The position numbers and the translations under genes were made by a program. From positions 62,001 through 126,000 of the forward strand of contig NZ_CBXX010000008.1 of assembly GCF_000577615.1 (NCBI RefSeq): a stretch of 64,000 bases of DNA, in the 5' to 3' direction. Under the pieces are notes generated by a model that saw nothing but the letters and a program-made list of their open reading frames with translations, did no database searches and had not been told where the DNA came from. The stretch's first letter is position 1. Every line of letters begins with the position of its first letter. Shown here piece by piece: positions 1 to 8,154 of this stretch. Source of the DNA: Herbaspirillum sp. RV1423 (GTDB lineage Bacteria > Pseudomonadota > Gammaproteobacteria > Burkholderiales > Burkholderiaceae_D).

Positions 1-658
1 CGAGATCGTGCGCGTGGCCCACATCGTCGAACTGCATCAGCTCCATCATCAGGTGATGGAAGCCGCGCTGTCCCGTTTCTATCAGAGCAAAGCTATGGTG
101 GCGCGGATTGACGTGCATGAAGTAGGCCTTGAACGGGGCCAGCACGTAGTCGGACACACCGAAGCCGAGCAGTTCGGTATAGAAAGGCAGGACGGACTCG
201 ATCCTGTCGCACGTCAGCACCACATGGCCGATGCCAAGCGGGCCGGTGCGGAATCCGGCGATATTGCGACCGGGCTCAAATGGATGATCGGCTTTTTCCG
301 GTCCCCAGTAGAGTTCGACCCGGTTTCCTGCTGGGTCAAGCATCCAGATGAGTTCACGCACGCGACGCTGCCCGGCCAGCGCGGCACTGCCCCGCTGGAC
401 CCGAACGCCAGCCGCCTCCAGCCGCGCCGCCAGCGATTGCAAGGCCGCATCGCTTTCCACTTCCCATCCTATATGCTGGATGACGCCGTCCGGACCTTCT
501 TCGAATTGAAAACGCTGGCTCTGGTCGTCCATGCGGAAGGACAGCGTCCGCGCCGATTGGTCGGCAATTTGCAGACCGAGAAATTTCGTGCCGAATTCAG
601 CCCATTCTGGAAGGCGGCTGGTGCTGACACCCACATAACCCAACGCTACGACGCTCAT
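1..658 (-). CDS. extradiol ring-cleavage dioxygenase, VOC superfamily (partial, 3' end off the window)
   Basis: This is a type I extradiol dioxygenase of the BphC/catechol 2,3-dioxygenase kind, which opens a catechol beside its hydroxyls using Fe(II). About 219 residues are visible. An N-terminal non-catalytic VOC module (1-120, with DPAGNRVELYWGP) is followed by a catalytic module. The catalytic module carries H145 in GIGHVVLTCD and H202 in FHHLMMEL, which fit the first two iron ligands; the third (Glu) lies beyond the edge. The start codon overlaps the stop of the upstream hydrolase by 4 bp (ATGA), so the two are translationally coupled. It is the second ring-cleavage enzyme of the operon besides the MhpB homologue. 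Substrate cannot be read from sequence; family is confident. Confidence 0.87.
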   Translation of the reverse strand, partial: MSVVALGYVGVSTSRLPEWAEFGTKFLGLQIADQSARTLSFRMDDQSQRFQFEEGPDGVIQHIGWEVESDAALQSLAARLEAAGVRVQRGSAALAGQRRVRELIWMLDPAGNRVELYWGPEKADHPFEPGRNIAGFRTGPLGIGHVVLTCDRIESVLPFYTELLGFGVSDYVLAPFKAYFMHVNPRHHSFALIETGQRGFHHLMMELMQFDDVGHAHDL

Positions 659-1485
659 ACGGATTCCTCCATGAAACGGGTGACGATGCCAAGGAATTGC
701 TGTTTCTTTTCGATCTGCACCCAATGGCCGCATTGGTCGATCGGATATAGGGTCGCATTGGGCAGTTTTTCCGCCAGCATTTCCGCCACCCGGAATGGGA
801 TGACGCGATCGTCGCGGCCATGCACGAGGGCCACAGGCATACGGATGGCGTTCAATTGCGCGTCGCTCAGTGCGAGCATGTCGACGCCCTGCTGTCGCGG
901 CGCCGGGAACAACCGGGAAAAACGTTCCTGGACGTCGGCGCGAATGCTGGCGCGGTAGCGCATCTCAACCAGATCGTCCGTGACGATGGACTGGTCGTAG
1001 GCGAAGACGCCTATCAGTTCGCGCATGGCTTCGTGCGAAGGCTGATATCCCCACACCTTATCCAGCCCTTCGCTGATGGGAAAACTCGTCCCCACCGAAC
1101 CCATCAGCACCAGCTTCTTGACGCGATCCGGATACATGCTCGCCGTCCTGAGCGCAATGGCTCCGCCGAAGGAATTGCCGATGATGGAAAACTGCGCGAT
1201 CTCCAGTGCATCCATGAGGCCAATAACCTGCGCGACCCAGTTTTCCGGCGATGTCTGATATTCAAGCGGCGTTTGCGTGTAGCCGAAGCCCGCCATGTCG
1301 GGCGCGATCACACGATGTGTCGTCGCCAGCTCCGGCAGGACCAAACGCCAGTTGGCCCACGCCGTCACACCCGGGCCGGAGCCGTGAATGAGCAGGATGG
1401 CGTCGCCCTGCCCTTGGTCGTGATAATTGATGTCAACCCCGTCGAGGGTGATGCTGTCGCCAATCTCGGGAACGTTCTGGGTCAT
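655..1485 (-). CDS. alpha/beta hydrolase, 2-hydroxymuconate-semialdehyde hydrolase type (XylF/DmpD/TodF-like)
   Basis: This predicted meta-cleavage product hydrolase (276 aa) splits the C-C bond of a ring-opened 2-hydroxy-6-oxo-dienoate. It has the oxyanion motif HGSGPG (34-39), nucleophile S105 in GNSFGG, acid D226 in HGRDDRVIP and H254 in CGHW, a complete triad. A longer in-frame reading exists upstream (to 1821) but it runs through the lipocalin-like gene. The ATG at 1485 gives the usual family length and leaves a 41-bp gap after that gene. It overlaps the downstream extradiol dioxygenase start by 4 bp. GNSFGG is typical of the XylF/DmpD branch, unlike the GNSMGG of the other hydrolase here. 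Confidence 0.9.
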   Translation of the reverse strand: MTQNVPEIGDSITLDGVDINYHDQGQGDAILLIHGSGPGVTAWANWRLVLPELATTHRVIAPDMAGFGYTQTPLEYQTSPENWVAQVIGLMDALEIAQFSIIGNSFGGAIALRTASMYPDRVKKLVLMGSVGTSFPISEGLDKVWGYQPSHEAMRELIGVFAYDQSIVTDDLVEMRYRASIRADVQERFSRLFPAPRQQGVDMLALSDAQLNAIRMPVALVHGRDDRVIPFRVAEMLAEKLPNATLYPIDQCGHWVQIEKKQQFLGIVTRFMEESV

Positions 1486-1526
1486 GCTTGCCTTTCGAAT
1501 TCTTATGCCGTGATGAAGAAGAAAAA

Positions 1527-1955
1527 TCAACCGCGCTTCCAGACCAGCCGTGCAGTGCGCGCCTCCGAGGTACCCTCCTCCAGGCGCGCCGCCAACACCA
1601 GTTGGCCGGCATCCATCGTTTCGATGCGGCGCTTCTGGATACCGCCCTTCCAGTTGGGAAAGGCGCTCAACTCGACGTGATGGCTGACGGTATCCCCGGC
1701 AAAGATGTAGGTGCCGGCATAGGCCAGCATGGAGCTGTATGCTTCGGCCTTTTCTTCCTGCGAGGCGTTCCATTGCCCGCCGGTGGTGAAGTTCTTGCGA
1801 TCGCCGCGGCACAGAATGCACATCATGCGGCCGTCCGGATCATATTGGATGAAGCCTTCCACTTGCGGCCCCATCGGATAGGTACGGCGGCCATCGTCGT
1901 AAACCTGTTCCCAAGCAACGATTTGCCAGCGTCCGATTATTTTTTGCTCGCTCAT
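1527..1955 (-). CDS. lipocalin-like domain protein
   Basis: This 142-residue protein resembles the small Lipocalin_5-type family: an N-terminal IIGRWQIVAWE strand, then GFIQYDPDGRMMCIL, a mid-region AYAGTYIF, and a C-terminal RLVWKR. Members often sit in aromatic or polyketide catabolic clusters, but their biochemical role is not settled. There is no signal peptide, so it is probably cytoplasmic. It lies between the two C-C hydrolases with gaps of 77 bp (upstream) and 41 bp (downstream), consistent with one transcript. A hydrophobic-ligand-binding or accessory role is inference only. Confidence 0.75.
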   Translation of the reverse strand: MSEQKIIGRWQIVAWEQVYDDGRRTYPMGPQVEGFIQYDPDGRMMCILCRGDRKNFTTGGQWNASQEEKAEAYSSMLAYAGTYIFAGDTVSHHVELSAFPNWKGGIQKRRIETMDAGQLVLAARLEEGTSEARTARLVWKRG

Positions 1956-2032
1956 TGACTGTCTCCTGTCATGTAAATTGTTGAAATCCCGTCACCCGGC
2001 AAGAGGCAACCTGTGGGTCTCTTCCTGCCGCA

Positions 2033-2899
2033 TCAGTCAGCAAGGAAGTCCAGCACCATGCGATTGAATTTATCCGCATGCTCCCACTGCGCCCAATGGC
2101 CGCAGCGATTGAAGATGTGCATCTCGGCATTCGGCATGCCCCACAGCAAGCGCAGACCGACATCGAGAGGTACGAAACGATCATCCCGACCCCAGATGAT
2201 GAGAGTCGGCGCCTTGACTTCGGAAAGGCGCGGGCCGTAGTCGCTGAACTGCTTCGGATTGGCCGCCAGGCTCTTCACCCAGTTGTCGAGATGGTCGCGG
2301 CGCGAGAGCATGTTGTCCACCCGCAGTTGCAGCAAATCGTCCGTCAGTGCGCTGGGGTCGTACACGAAGATGTTCATCATGCGCTTGACATTGTCGAGCG
2401 TCGGTTCGCGGTAGACGTGGTTGATCAGCTTGATGCCTTCCGTCGGCATCGGCACGAACTGGCTCGGACCGCCTGTGCCGCCGCCCATCAGGATGAGCTT
2501 GCCGACGCGATCCGGATTGGCGAGCGCGAAGGCCGTGGTGCTGTGTCCGCCCATCGAATTGCCGAGCATGTGAGCGCGCTCGACCTTGATCTGGTCGAGC
2601 ACGAGCTTGACGATGCGGCCGTTGAAATCCGAACGCGAACCGGCCGTATTGAGGAACACATCGCTCTTGCCGAAACCGGGCATGTCGATCAGGAGCAGGC
2701 GATAGCCGGCAGCGGCAAAAGGCTCGATGTTGCGATGGAAATTGGCCCAGCCGGTTGCGCCCGGGCCCGAGCCATGCAGCATCACGACGGCTTGCCCGGA
2801 TGCAGGACCGACATCGTTGTAGTGAACGTTGTATTCCACATCGCCATCGCGGACTTTTACGAACTTGCTTGTCGATGCTTCACTACAGGTTGTACTCAT
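2033..2899 (-). CDS. alpha/beta hydrolase, MhpC/BphD-type meta-cleavage product hydrolase
   Basis: This 288-aa C-C hydrolase has LHGSGPG (41-47), nucleophile S115 in GNSMGG, D240 in WGRDDRFVP and H268 in CGHW. These match the BphD/MhpC/HsaD subgroup, which cleaves the 2-hydroxy-6-ketodienoate formed by extradiol ring opening. In the MhpB pathway the products would be 2-hydroxypenta-2,4-dienoate and succinate. It lies directly after the aldolase gene (45-bp gap) in the order mhpB-D-F-E-hydrolase, which makes it the likely partner of MhpB. BphD and MhpC specificities cannot be separated by eye, so no symbol is given. Confidence 0.88.
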   Translation of the reverse strand: MSTTCSEASTSKFVKVRDGDVEYNVHYNDVGPASGQAVVMLHGSGPGATGWANFHRNIEPFAAAGYRLLLIDMPGFGKSDVFLNTAGSRSDFNGRIVKLVLDQIKVERAHMLGNSMGGHSTTAFALANPDRVGKLILMGGGTGGPSQFVPMPTEGIKLINHVYREPTLDNVKRMMNIFVYDPSALTDDLLQLRVDNMLSRRDHLDNWVKSLAANPKQFSDYGPRLSEVKAPTLIIWGRDDRFVPLDVGLRLLWGMPNAEMHIFNRCGHWAQWEHADKFNRMVLDFLAD

Positions 2900-2944
2900 C
2901 TGCGATTCCTTCGCGTAAACGTACTTCGATGAAATGCGCCTGTG

Positions 2945-3979
2945 TCAGGCAGCCTTCTGCTTCAACATATCGAGGGCGACGTCGACGATCATGTCTTCCT
3001 GGCCGCCGACCATGCGGCGCTTGCCGAGTTCGACGAGGATGTCGAAGGCCAGCAGGCCGTACTTCTGCGCCGTCGCTTCGGAGTGACGCAGGAAGCTCGA
3101 ATACACGCCGGCGTAGCCCAGCGCCAGCGTCTCGCGGTCCACGCGTACCGGACGCTCCTGGATAGGACGCACGATGTCTTCGGCCGCATCGATCAGTTTC
3201 TTCAAGTCGCAACCGTGGTTCAGGCCCATGCGATCCACCGCGGCAACAAACACTTCCAGCGGCGCATTGCCGGCGCCCGCGCCCATGCCGGTGAGACTCG
3301 CGTCGATGCGATCGCAGCCGTTCTCCAGCGCAACGATGGAGTTCGCTACGCCCAGGCTGAGGTTGTGGTGCGCATGCATGCCGGTATGCGTCTCCGGTTT
3401 AAGCACGTCCTTCAAGGCCTTGAAGCGGTCCGCGATGTCGTACATGTTCATCGCGCCGCCTGAGTCCACCACATAGATGGTGGTCGCGCCGTAGCTTTCC
3501 ATCTTCTTGGCTTCTTGCGCGAGATTCTGCGGTGTAGTCATGTGGCTCATCATCAGGAAGCCGACGGTATCCATGCCGAGTCCGCGGGCGTATTCGATGT
3601 GCTGCCTGGAGACGTCCGCTTCGGTGCAGTGGGTGGCGACACGCACGACGCGGGCGCCGGCGTCGTAGGCATTTTTCAAATCGTGGATGGTGCCGATGCC
3701 GGGAAGCAAAAGCGTGGCGACCTTTGCATGCTTCAGTACACTGGCGACCGCTTCGATCCATTCCAGATCGGTGTGTGCACCGAAGCCGTAGTTGAAACTC
3801 GAACCTTGCAGACCATCGCCGTGAGCGACCTCGATGGAATCGACCTTCGCTTCGTCGAGCGCCTTGGCAATCTGAATGGCTTGCTCCAGCGAATACTGGT
3901 GACGGATGGCGTGCATGCCATCGCGCAGGGTGACGTCGGAGACGTAAATCTTCTTGGATTTGTCGAATTTGGCAGTCAT
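2945..3979 (-). CDS. mhpE: 4-hydroxy-2-oxovalerate aldolase
   Basis: This class II aldolase (344 aa) cleaves 4-hydroxy-2-oxovalerate to pyruvate and acetaldehyde. It is of the DmpG/BphI/MhpE family, with the HMGL-like TIM-barrel signature [15 protein letters not shown] near residues 13-27 and the metal-binding segment [16 protein letters not shown] around 195-210. The C-terminal communication domain that binds the dehydrogenase partner is present, since length is normal. It lies 20 bp after the acylating acetaldehyde dehydrogenase; in this family the two proteins form a channelling complex, so co-expression fits. Symbol follows the mhp gene order seen here. Confidence 0.94.
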   Translation of the reverse strand: MTAKFDKSKKIYVSDVTLRDGMHAIRHQYSLEQAIQIAKALDEAKVDSIEVAHGDGLQGSSFNYGFGAHTDLEWIEAVASVLKHAKVATLLLPGIGTIHDLKNAYDAGARVVRVATHCTEADVSRQHIEYARGLGMDTVGFLMMSHMTTPQNLAQEAKKMESYGATTIYVVDSGGAMNMYDIADRFKALKDVLKPETHTGMHAHHNLSLGVANSIVALENGCDRIDASLTGMGAGAGNAPLEVFVAAVDRMGLNHGCDLKKLIDAAEDIVRPIQERPVRVDRETLALGYAGVYSSFLRHSEATAQKYGLLAFDILVELGKRRMVGGQEDMIVDVALDMLKQKAA

Positions 3980-3999
3980 GTTCTTTCCTTTGCTCGTTC

Positions 4000-4944
4000 T
4001 TACGCCGCCACGGGCGACAAGATGCGTCCGGCCATGCGCTCCGCCGTTTTCAGCGCGGCGCTGGTCATGATGTCGAGGTTGCCCGCATACGCCGGCAAGT
4101 AGTGGGCTGCGCCTTCGACTTCGAGGAAGACGGAAACTTTGAGGCCGGGTAGTTTGCCGACGCCAGGCACGTTCAGCGGGGTGTCGAAGCGGTCGAACTG
4201 GACTTCCTGCTTCAAGCGATAGCCCGGGACGTACTCTTGCACTCCAGCGACCATGTCGGCGACCGATTTGCGGATGGCGTCCTGGTCAGCATTGGCTTCC
4301 GTCAGGCAGTACACAGTGTCGCGCATGATGAGCGGCGGTTCGGCCGGATTCAGGATGATGATGGCCTTGCCCTTTTGCGCACCGCCGACCTGCTCAATCG
4401 CATTGGAAGTCGTCTCGGTGAATTCGTCGATGTTGGCGCGAGTGCCAGGGCCGGCGGATTTACTGGAAATGGAGGCGATAATTTCGCCGTAATACACCTT
4501 GGCCGCGCGGGACACCGCTGCCACCATCGGAATCGTGGCCTGGCCGCCGCAGGTGACCATATTGACGTTCTGCGCGTCGAGGTGGGTATCGCCGTTCACG
4601 ACCGGAACGCAATACGGGCCGATGGCGGCAGGCGTCAGGTCGACCATGCGGATGCCGGGCTTGAGCTTCCTCAAGAAGGCGTCGTTCTTGACGTGCGCGG
4701 ATGCGGAGGTCGCGTCGAACACGATGTCGATATCGGCGAAGTCCGGCATGCGCGTCAAACCCTCCACGCCTTCATGCGTGACAGCCGCGCCCATGCGCAA
4801 GGCACGCGCCAGACCATCCGAACCCGGATCGATGCCGACCATCGCGCCCATTTCGATATTCCTGCCGTGGCGCAGGATCTTGATCATCAGGTCCGTGCCG
4901 ATGTTGCCCGATCCGATGATCGCGGCTTTGAGTTTCTTGCTCAT
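4000..4944 (-). CDS. mhpF: acetaldehyde dehydrogenase (acylating)
   Basis: This enzyme converts acetaldehyde, NAD+ and CoA to acetyl-CoA, the last step of the meta-cleavage lower pathway. The protein is 314 aa, the normal length. The Rossmann start is [18 protein letters not shown] (8-25), and the catalytic cysteine is C132 in [12 protein letters not shown], the position known for DmpF/BphJ. Only 9 bp separate it from the hydratase and 20 bp from the aldolase, its channelling partner. Nothing unusual is seen. Confidence 0.95.
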   Translation of the reverse strand: MSKKLKAAIIGSGNIGTDLMIKILRHGRNIEMGAMVGIDPGSDGLARALRMGAAVTHEGVEGLTRMPDFADIDIVFDATSASAHVKNDAFLRKLKPGIRMVDLTPAAIGPYCVPVVNGDTHLDAQNVNMVTCGGQATIPMVAAVSRAAKVYYGEIIASISSKSAGPGTRANIDEFTETTSNAIEQVGGAQKGKAIIILNPAEPPLIMRDTVYCLTEANADQDAIRKSVADMVAGVQEYVPGYRLKQEVQFDRFDTPLNVPGVGKLPGLKVSVFLEVEGAAHYLPAYAGNLDIMTSAALKTAERMAGRILSPVAA

Positions 4945-4953
4945 GGTGACTCC

Positions 4954-5739
4954 TTAGTCGATAAATATCGCGCGCACACTGCCAAGTCCGTCGATCTGCG
5001 CCGTGAACGTCCCCGGCTGCGTGACGGCCACCATCGGACCGAGCGCGCCGGTCAACACCACATCGCCTGCGCGCAAGGGGGTGCCCATCTTCACCATCAT
5101 GTCCGCCAGCCAGACGGCGGCGTTCAGCGGATTGCCGAGACAAGCGGCGCCATTGCCGCGCGACAGGACTTCGCCATCGCGGGACAGCGTCATCGCCGCT
5201 GCGACGAGATCCAGATCCGCAAGCCGCACCGGACGGCTGCCCAGAACGAACAATGCACTCGATGCGTTGTCGGCAACCGTATCCACAAAACGGATGTCCC
5301 AGTTCCGGATGCGACTATCGACCACTTCGATCGCCGCCAGCGTGTAGGCGCTGGCGGCGACGACATCGGCGAAGGTGTGCTTTTCTTGCGTCAGATCATG
5401 CTCCAGCACGAGCGCGATCTCTGCTTCGACCTTAGGCTGGATCAGGCGCGACAGCGACATCGGTGCGCCGTCGCCATAGGCCATGTTCGCAAAGAGCGCG
5501 CCGAAATCAGGCTGATCGACGCCGAGCTGCTTTTGCACCGCCAGCGAGGTCAGGCCGATCTTGCGGCCGACGATGCGCTCGCCTTGCGCAAGACGTGCAT
5601 CGACGTTCGCCTGCTGCACGGCATAGGCCAGCGACAAGTCGTCGAGCGGGATTTCTCCGCGCAACGGAGACACCGTCTGGCGTGTTTCTTCTGCGTTGCG
5701 CAGCCTGCTTGCCAAGGTTTGTACAAATTGTTCTGACAT
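4954..5739 (-). CDS. mhpD: 2-keto-4-pentenoate hydratase
   Basis: This enzyme hydrates 2-hydroxypenta-2,4-dienoate to 4-hydroxy-2-oxovalerate (MhpD/BphH/DmpE family). The ATG at 5739 starts MSEQFVQTLASRLRNAEE and gives 261 aa, the family norm; a longer reading upstream would run into mhpB. Family segments include IVGRKIGLTS, VEAEIALVLEHDL (metal-ligand Glu residues) and LTGALGPMVAV near the C terminus. It sits 29 bp downstream of mhpB and 9 bp upstream of mhpF in one operon. Confidence 0.94.
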   Translation of the reverse strand: MSEQFVQTLASRLRNAEETRQTVSPLRGEIPLDDLSLAYAVQQANVDARLAQGERIVGRKIGLTSLAVQKQLGVDQPDFGALFANMAYGDGAPMSLSRLIQPKVEAEIALVLEHDLTQEKHTFADVVAASAYTLAAIEVVDSRIRNWDIRFVDTVADNASSALFVLGSRPVRLADLDLVAAAMTLSRDGEVLSRGNGAACLGNPLNAAVWLADMMVKMGTPLRAGDVVLTGALGPMVAVTQPGTFTAQIDGLGSVRAIFID

Positions 5740-5768
5740 TGGTATTCCTTTTGTGTCGGCTGTATTTT

Positions 5769-6710
5769 TTATGCCGCAGCGGGCACGGCGTGCATGGCTG
5801 CGAAACCCGCGATCCATTCCGGAATCGGGCGATAGAAATCCAGCGAGGCGCGGTAAGCGCCGTAGGCGGACAAGGCGCCGAAGGCCGCGACCCAAGTGCG
5901 GATTTCTTGCGCCGACCTGCCGCCCTCACGCACGATTTCTTCGTTGGTCATGCCATCGACGGCCGACAGCTCGAAGGCCAGTCGCACGAGAAACGCGCGG
6001 TCCCATTCGGGATTCAACGGATGCATGTTGCTGGCGCCTGCCGTGAATGCCCTGGCTGCGGCAATGGTGCGATCCTGGCGTGCATTGCGCGCCTCGGGCG
6101 TCGGATTGCGTCCGGCAATCAGCCGTTCCGTCGCTTCCGCATTCGCGCCTGTCAGTTCCGGCACCGGCGGCTCGTGCGAAATACCGCCGGAGCCGATCAC
6201 CAGCACGCGCTTTCCGCTATGCGCCAGGAAGCGTCCGATGGCTTCGCCCAGCAGGCGCGCACGACGCATTCTCCCCATCGGCGGTGCAACCGAATTGATG
6301 AATACCGGGATCACTGGAAAGCGGTCCAATCCACCGGTCAGTACTTCCAGCGCCTGCGCGCAACCGTGATCCACCTGCATGCGGTAAGACAAGGCCACAT
6401 CGATATCGGCAGCCAGCACGCTGCCGACCAATTCCTTGGCCAGTTCGGTTGGCACCGGTAACGGCCCGGCGAGACTTTTGTAGTCGCCGATCGAATGCGC
6501 TGCCGCGCCGATGCAAAACGGCGGCATCAGGTCGTAAAAGAAGCCGTTGTAATGATCCGGCGCAAACACGACCACGAGTTCCGGGTCGTAGGCGAGCACA
6601 CGCTCGCGCGCGGCGGCCTGCACACGCTCGACTTCGGCGAGCACTTCCGGTACAGGATCGAAATAACCATGCAACGGCGTGTGGGACAGGCATTCGAGAT
6701 GAATTGGCAT
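5769..6710 (-). CDS. mhpB: 2,3-dihydroxyphenylpropionate 1,2-dioxygenase (type III extradiol)
   Basis: This 313-aa LigB-superfamily extradiol dioxygenase matches MhpB in length and motifs. It has H115 in MQVDHGCAQ and H179 in GSGGISHEPP, the two catalytic histidines at the same positions reported for Escherichia coli MhpB, plus the N-terminal iron-site region CLSHTPLHGY. It cleaves 2,3-dihydroxyphenylpropionate or a closely similar catechol. It is the first gene of the lower-pathway block and follows a 171-bp gap with two inverted repeats after the DUF1329 gene. Unlike E. coli, no MhpA-type flavin hydroxylase is present in the window; a Rieske oxygenase further upstream probably supplies the diol. 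Confidence 0.92.
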   Translation of the reverse strand: MPIHLECLSHTPLHGYFDPVPEVLAEVERVQAAARERVLAYDPELVVVFAPDHYNGFFYDLMPPFCIGAAAHSIGDYKSLAGPLPVPTELAKELVGSVLAADIDVALSYRMQVDHGCAQALEVLTGGLDRFPVIPVFINSVAPPMGRMRRARLLGEAIGRFLAHSGKRVLVIGSGGISHEPPVPELTGANAEATERLIAGRNPTPEARNARQDRTIAAARAFTAGASNMHPLNPEWDRAFLVRLAFELSAVDGMTNEEIVREGGRSAQEIRTWVAAFGALSAYGAYRASLDFYRPIPEWIAGFAAMHAVPAAA

Positions 6711-6777
6711 GGATGCTTTATAAATTCTTGCTGAAAGTAATGCGCAAGGCGTTGCGGAAAATCCGTTCTTTCAATCC

Positions 6778-6867
6778 GCTGCGGCGCCATCGACCGGCCG
6801 GCGCCGCAGCGACTATCCCGAAACAATCCGCTCGTCCATCCGCATGAGTGTGCGAAGGAACGAGCGG
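6778..6867. other. two consecutive inverted repeats between the transport genes and mhpB
   Basis: Two perfect inverted repeats lie in the 171-bp gap. The first has an 11-bp stem (GCTGCGGCGCC at 6778-6788, complement at 6800-6810). The second has an 8-bp stem (CCGCTCGT at 6828-6835, complement at 6860-6867). Neither is followed by a T-run on the minus strand, so they are more likely mRNA-stabilising or processing hairpins, or operator-like, than intrinsic terminators. Confidence 0.5.
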
Positions 6868-6881
6868 TCCCGCGACCGACA

Positions 6882-8132
6882 TCAGCGTCCTGCGGATTCC
6901 AGACGGGTCAGTGACACGTCGCTCGGCTTGGCCTCGAAGTTGGTGCGCCAAGTCGACACGTCGATCAGCGAAGCCGTCGCGTGGTTGCGCTGGAAGTCGA
7001 TCACGTCCAGAGCGACAGTACGGACGTCGCCTTCCTTCTGATTGACATAGGAATGCAGTTCGATGAACTTCCAGAATTCGCCCTTGCGGTTATATGCCTC
7101 GACGTAGTGCACGCGAGGATACTGGGTCTCGATGTAGAGCACCTTCTTGCTGTACGGGTGCTGCGACGGCGTGACGGCCTCGACCACATAGACTTCACGC
7201 GGCTCGAAGGTGTCATCCAGATTCCAGTACGGCGCGGCGCGATCCAGGGTCGGATACTTCTCGGGAGTCGAAGACGCCTTGGTGTTCCAGACGTCAAGCT
7301 TGCTGTTGGCGGCAGCCAATACCCAGCGCTTTCCCAGCAACTTGTATTCGGGGTACCAGCACGGACGCGCATTGAAGCCGTCCAGATCGTCCTGCAACTG
7401 GTCGGAAGAGCCGACCGGGTCCATCCATGCGCCGCCCGACAGGCGGCGAGTGCGGCGAACGGCGGGAACGTAGGCCCAGACGTCCGGCACCTTGGTGGAG
7501 TCGTAGATCACGGTGTAAGTGCCGACGCCCTTGACTTCGGAAGGCGCCTTGAAGAACAGCAACTGGCGTACGCTCTCGTTATCGTCGCCGATGGATGTCG
7601 CGTTGCCGGTCAGGCGGCCCTTCATGTTATAGCGGGTGAACTCGGCCACCAGCTCGGCGTGGATGCCGCTCTTGCCGTCGATCAGCAACTGCGTGAAGCT
7701 GGGTACGGAAGACACGTCGCCGACCAGGGAACCCAGACTCAGGTTCCAGATAATCTTCTTCGCCGCTTCCGGATCCTTCGCGTCAATCGTCGGGAATGGT
7801 TCACCTGCTTTCCAGCCGTCGACTTGGCATGTCGCATCGTTGATCTTGGTCTTGCCTTCATTGGCCTTGCTGGCCTTGACCCAGCGCGCATCAAGGGCAA
7901 CTTTCTTCGGCTTGGCCAGCGTCAGCTTCCAGCCGCTGTTACGGATGCGCCACTCCATTTTTTCGGTCAGCATGCTGGCGATGGTATGGCCTTCGAACGT
8001 GGCGCTCTTGACCTGGTCCAGGTTGGCGGCGGAAATCACCGTGCCTTCGGTCAGATCGGCAGCCAGGGCTGGCAGGCAAGCCGCGCCGATCAGCGCAGCC
8101 ATCAGGGATTGGTACAGGGTAGTTGCTTTCAT
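6882..8132 (-). CDS. DUF1329 family periplasmic/outer-membrane-associated protein
   Basis: This 416-aa protein has a clear signal peptide (MKATTLYQSLMAALIGAACLP, then cleavage near ALAAD). The mature part has DUF1329 hallmarks such as VPAVRRTRRLSGG, DDLDGFNARPCWYPEYKLLGKR and a beta-rich C-terminal half. DUF1329 proteins have a LolA/outer-membrane lipoprotein-sorting-like fold. They occur almost always with DUF1302 and RND/MMPL genes, as here (gaps 22 and 72 bp). That context suggests envelope transport of a hydrophobic compound; the substrate is unknown. Confidence 0.9.
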   Translation of the reverse strand: MKATTLYQSLMAALIGAACLPALAADLTEGTVISAANLDQVKSATFEGHTIASMLTEKMEWRIRNSGWKLTLAKPKKVALDARWVKASKANEGKTKINDATCQVDGWKAGEPFPTIDAKDPEAAKKIIWNLSLGSLVGDVSSVPSFTQLLIDGKSGIHAELVAEFTRYNMKGRLTGNATSIGDDNESVRQLLFFKAPSEVKGVGTYTVIYDSTKVPDVWAYVPAVRRTRRLSGGAWMDPVGSSDQLQDDLDGFNARPCWYPEYKLLGKRWVLAAANSKLDVWNTKASSTPEKYPTLDRAAPYWNLDDTFEPREVYVVEAVTPSQHPYSKKVLYIETQYPRVHYVEAYNRKGEFWKFIELHSYVNQKEGDVRTVALDVIDFQRNHATASLIDVSTWRTNFEAKPSDVSLTRLESAGR

Positions 8133-8154
8133 GATTGTTCTCCAGTGCGATCGA

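Noticed and set aside
4237-5736. 499-codon plus-strand open frame
   Set aside because: It is antisense to mhpF and mhpD, both of which have complete motifs; no plausible protein features.
6814-6828. TATCC in the gap before mhpB, considered as a fourth activator box
   Set aside because: The required TGCA half is absent (AATC at that spacing) and no second repeat is found.
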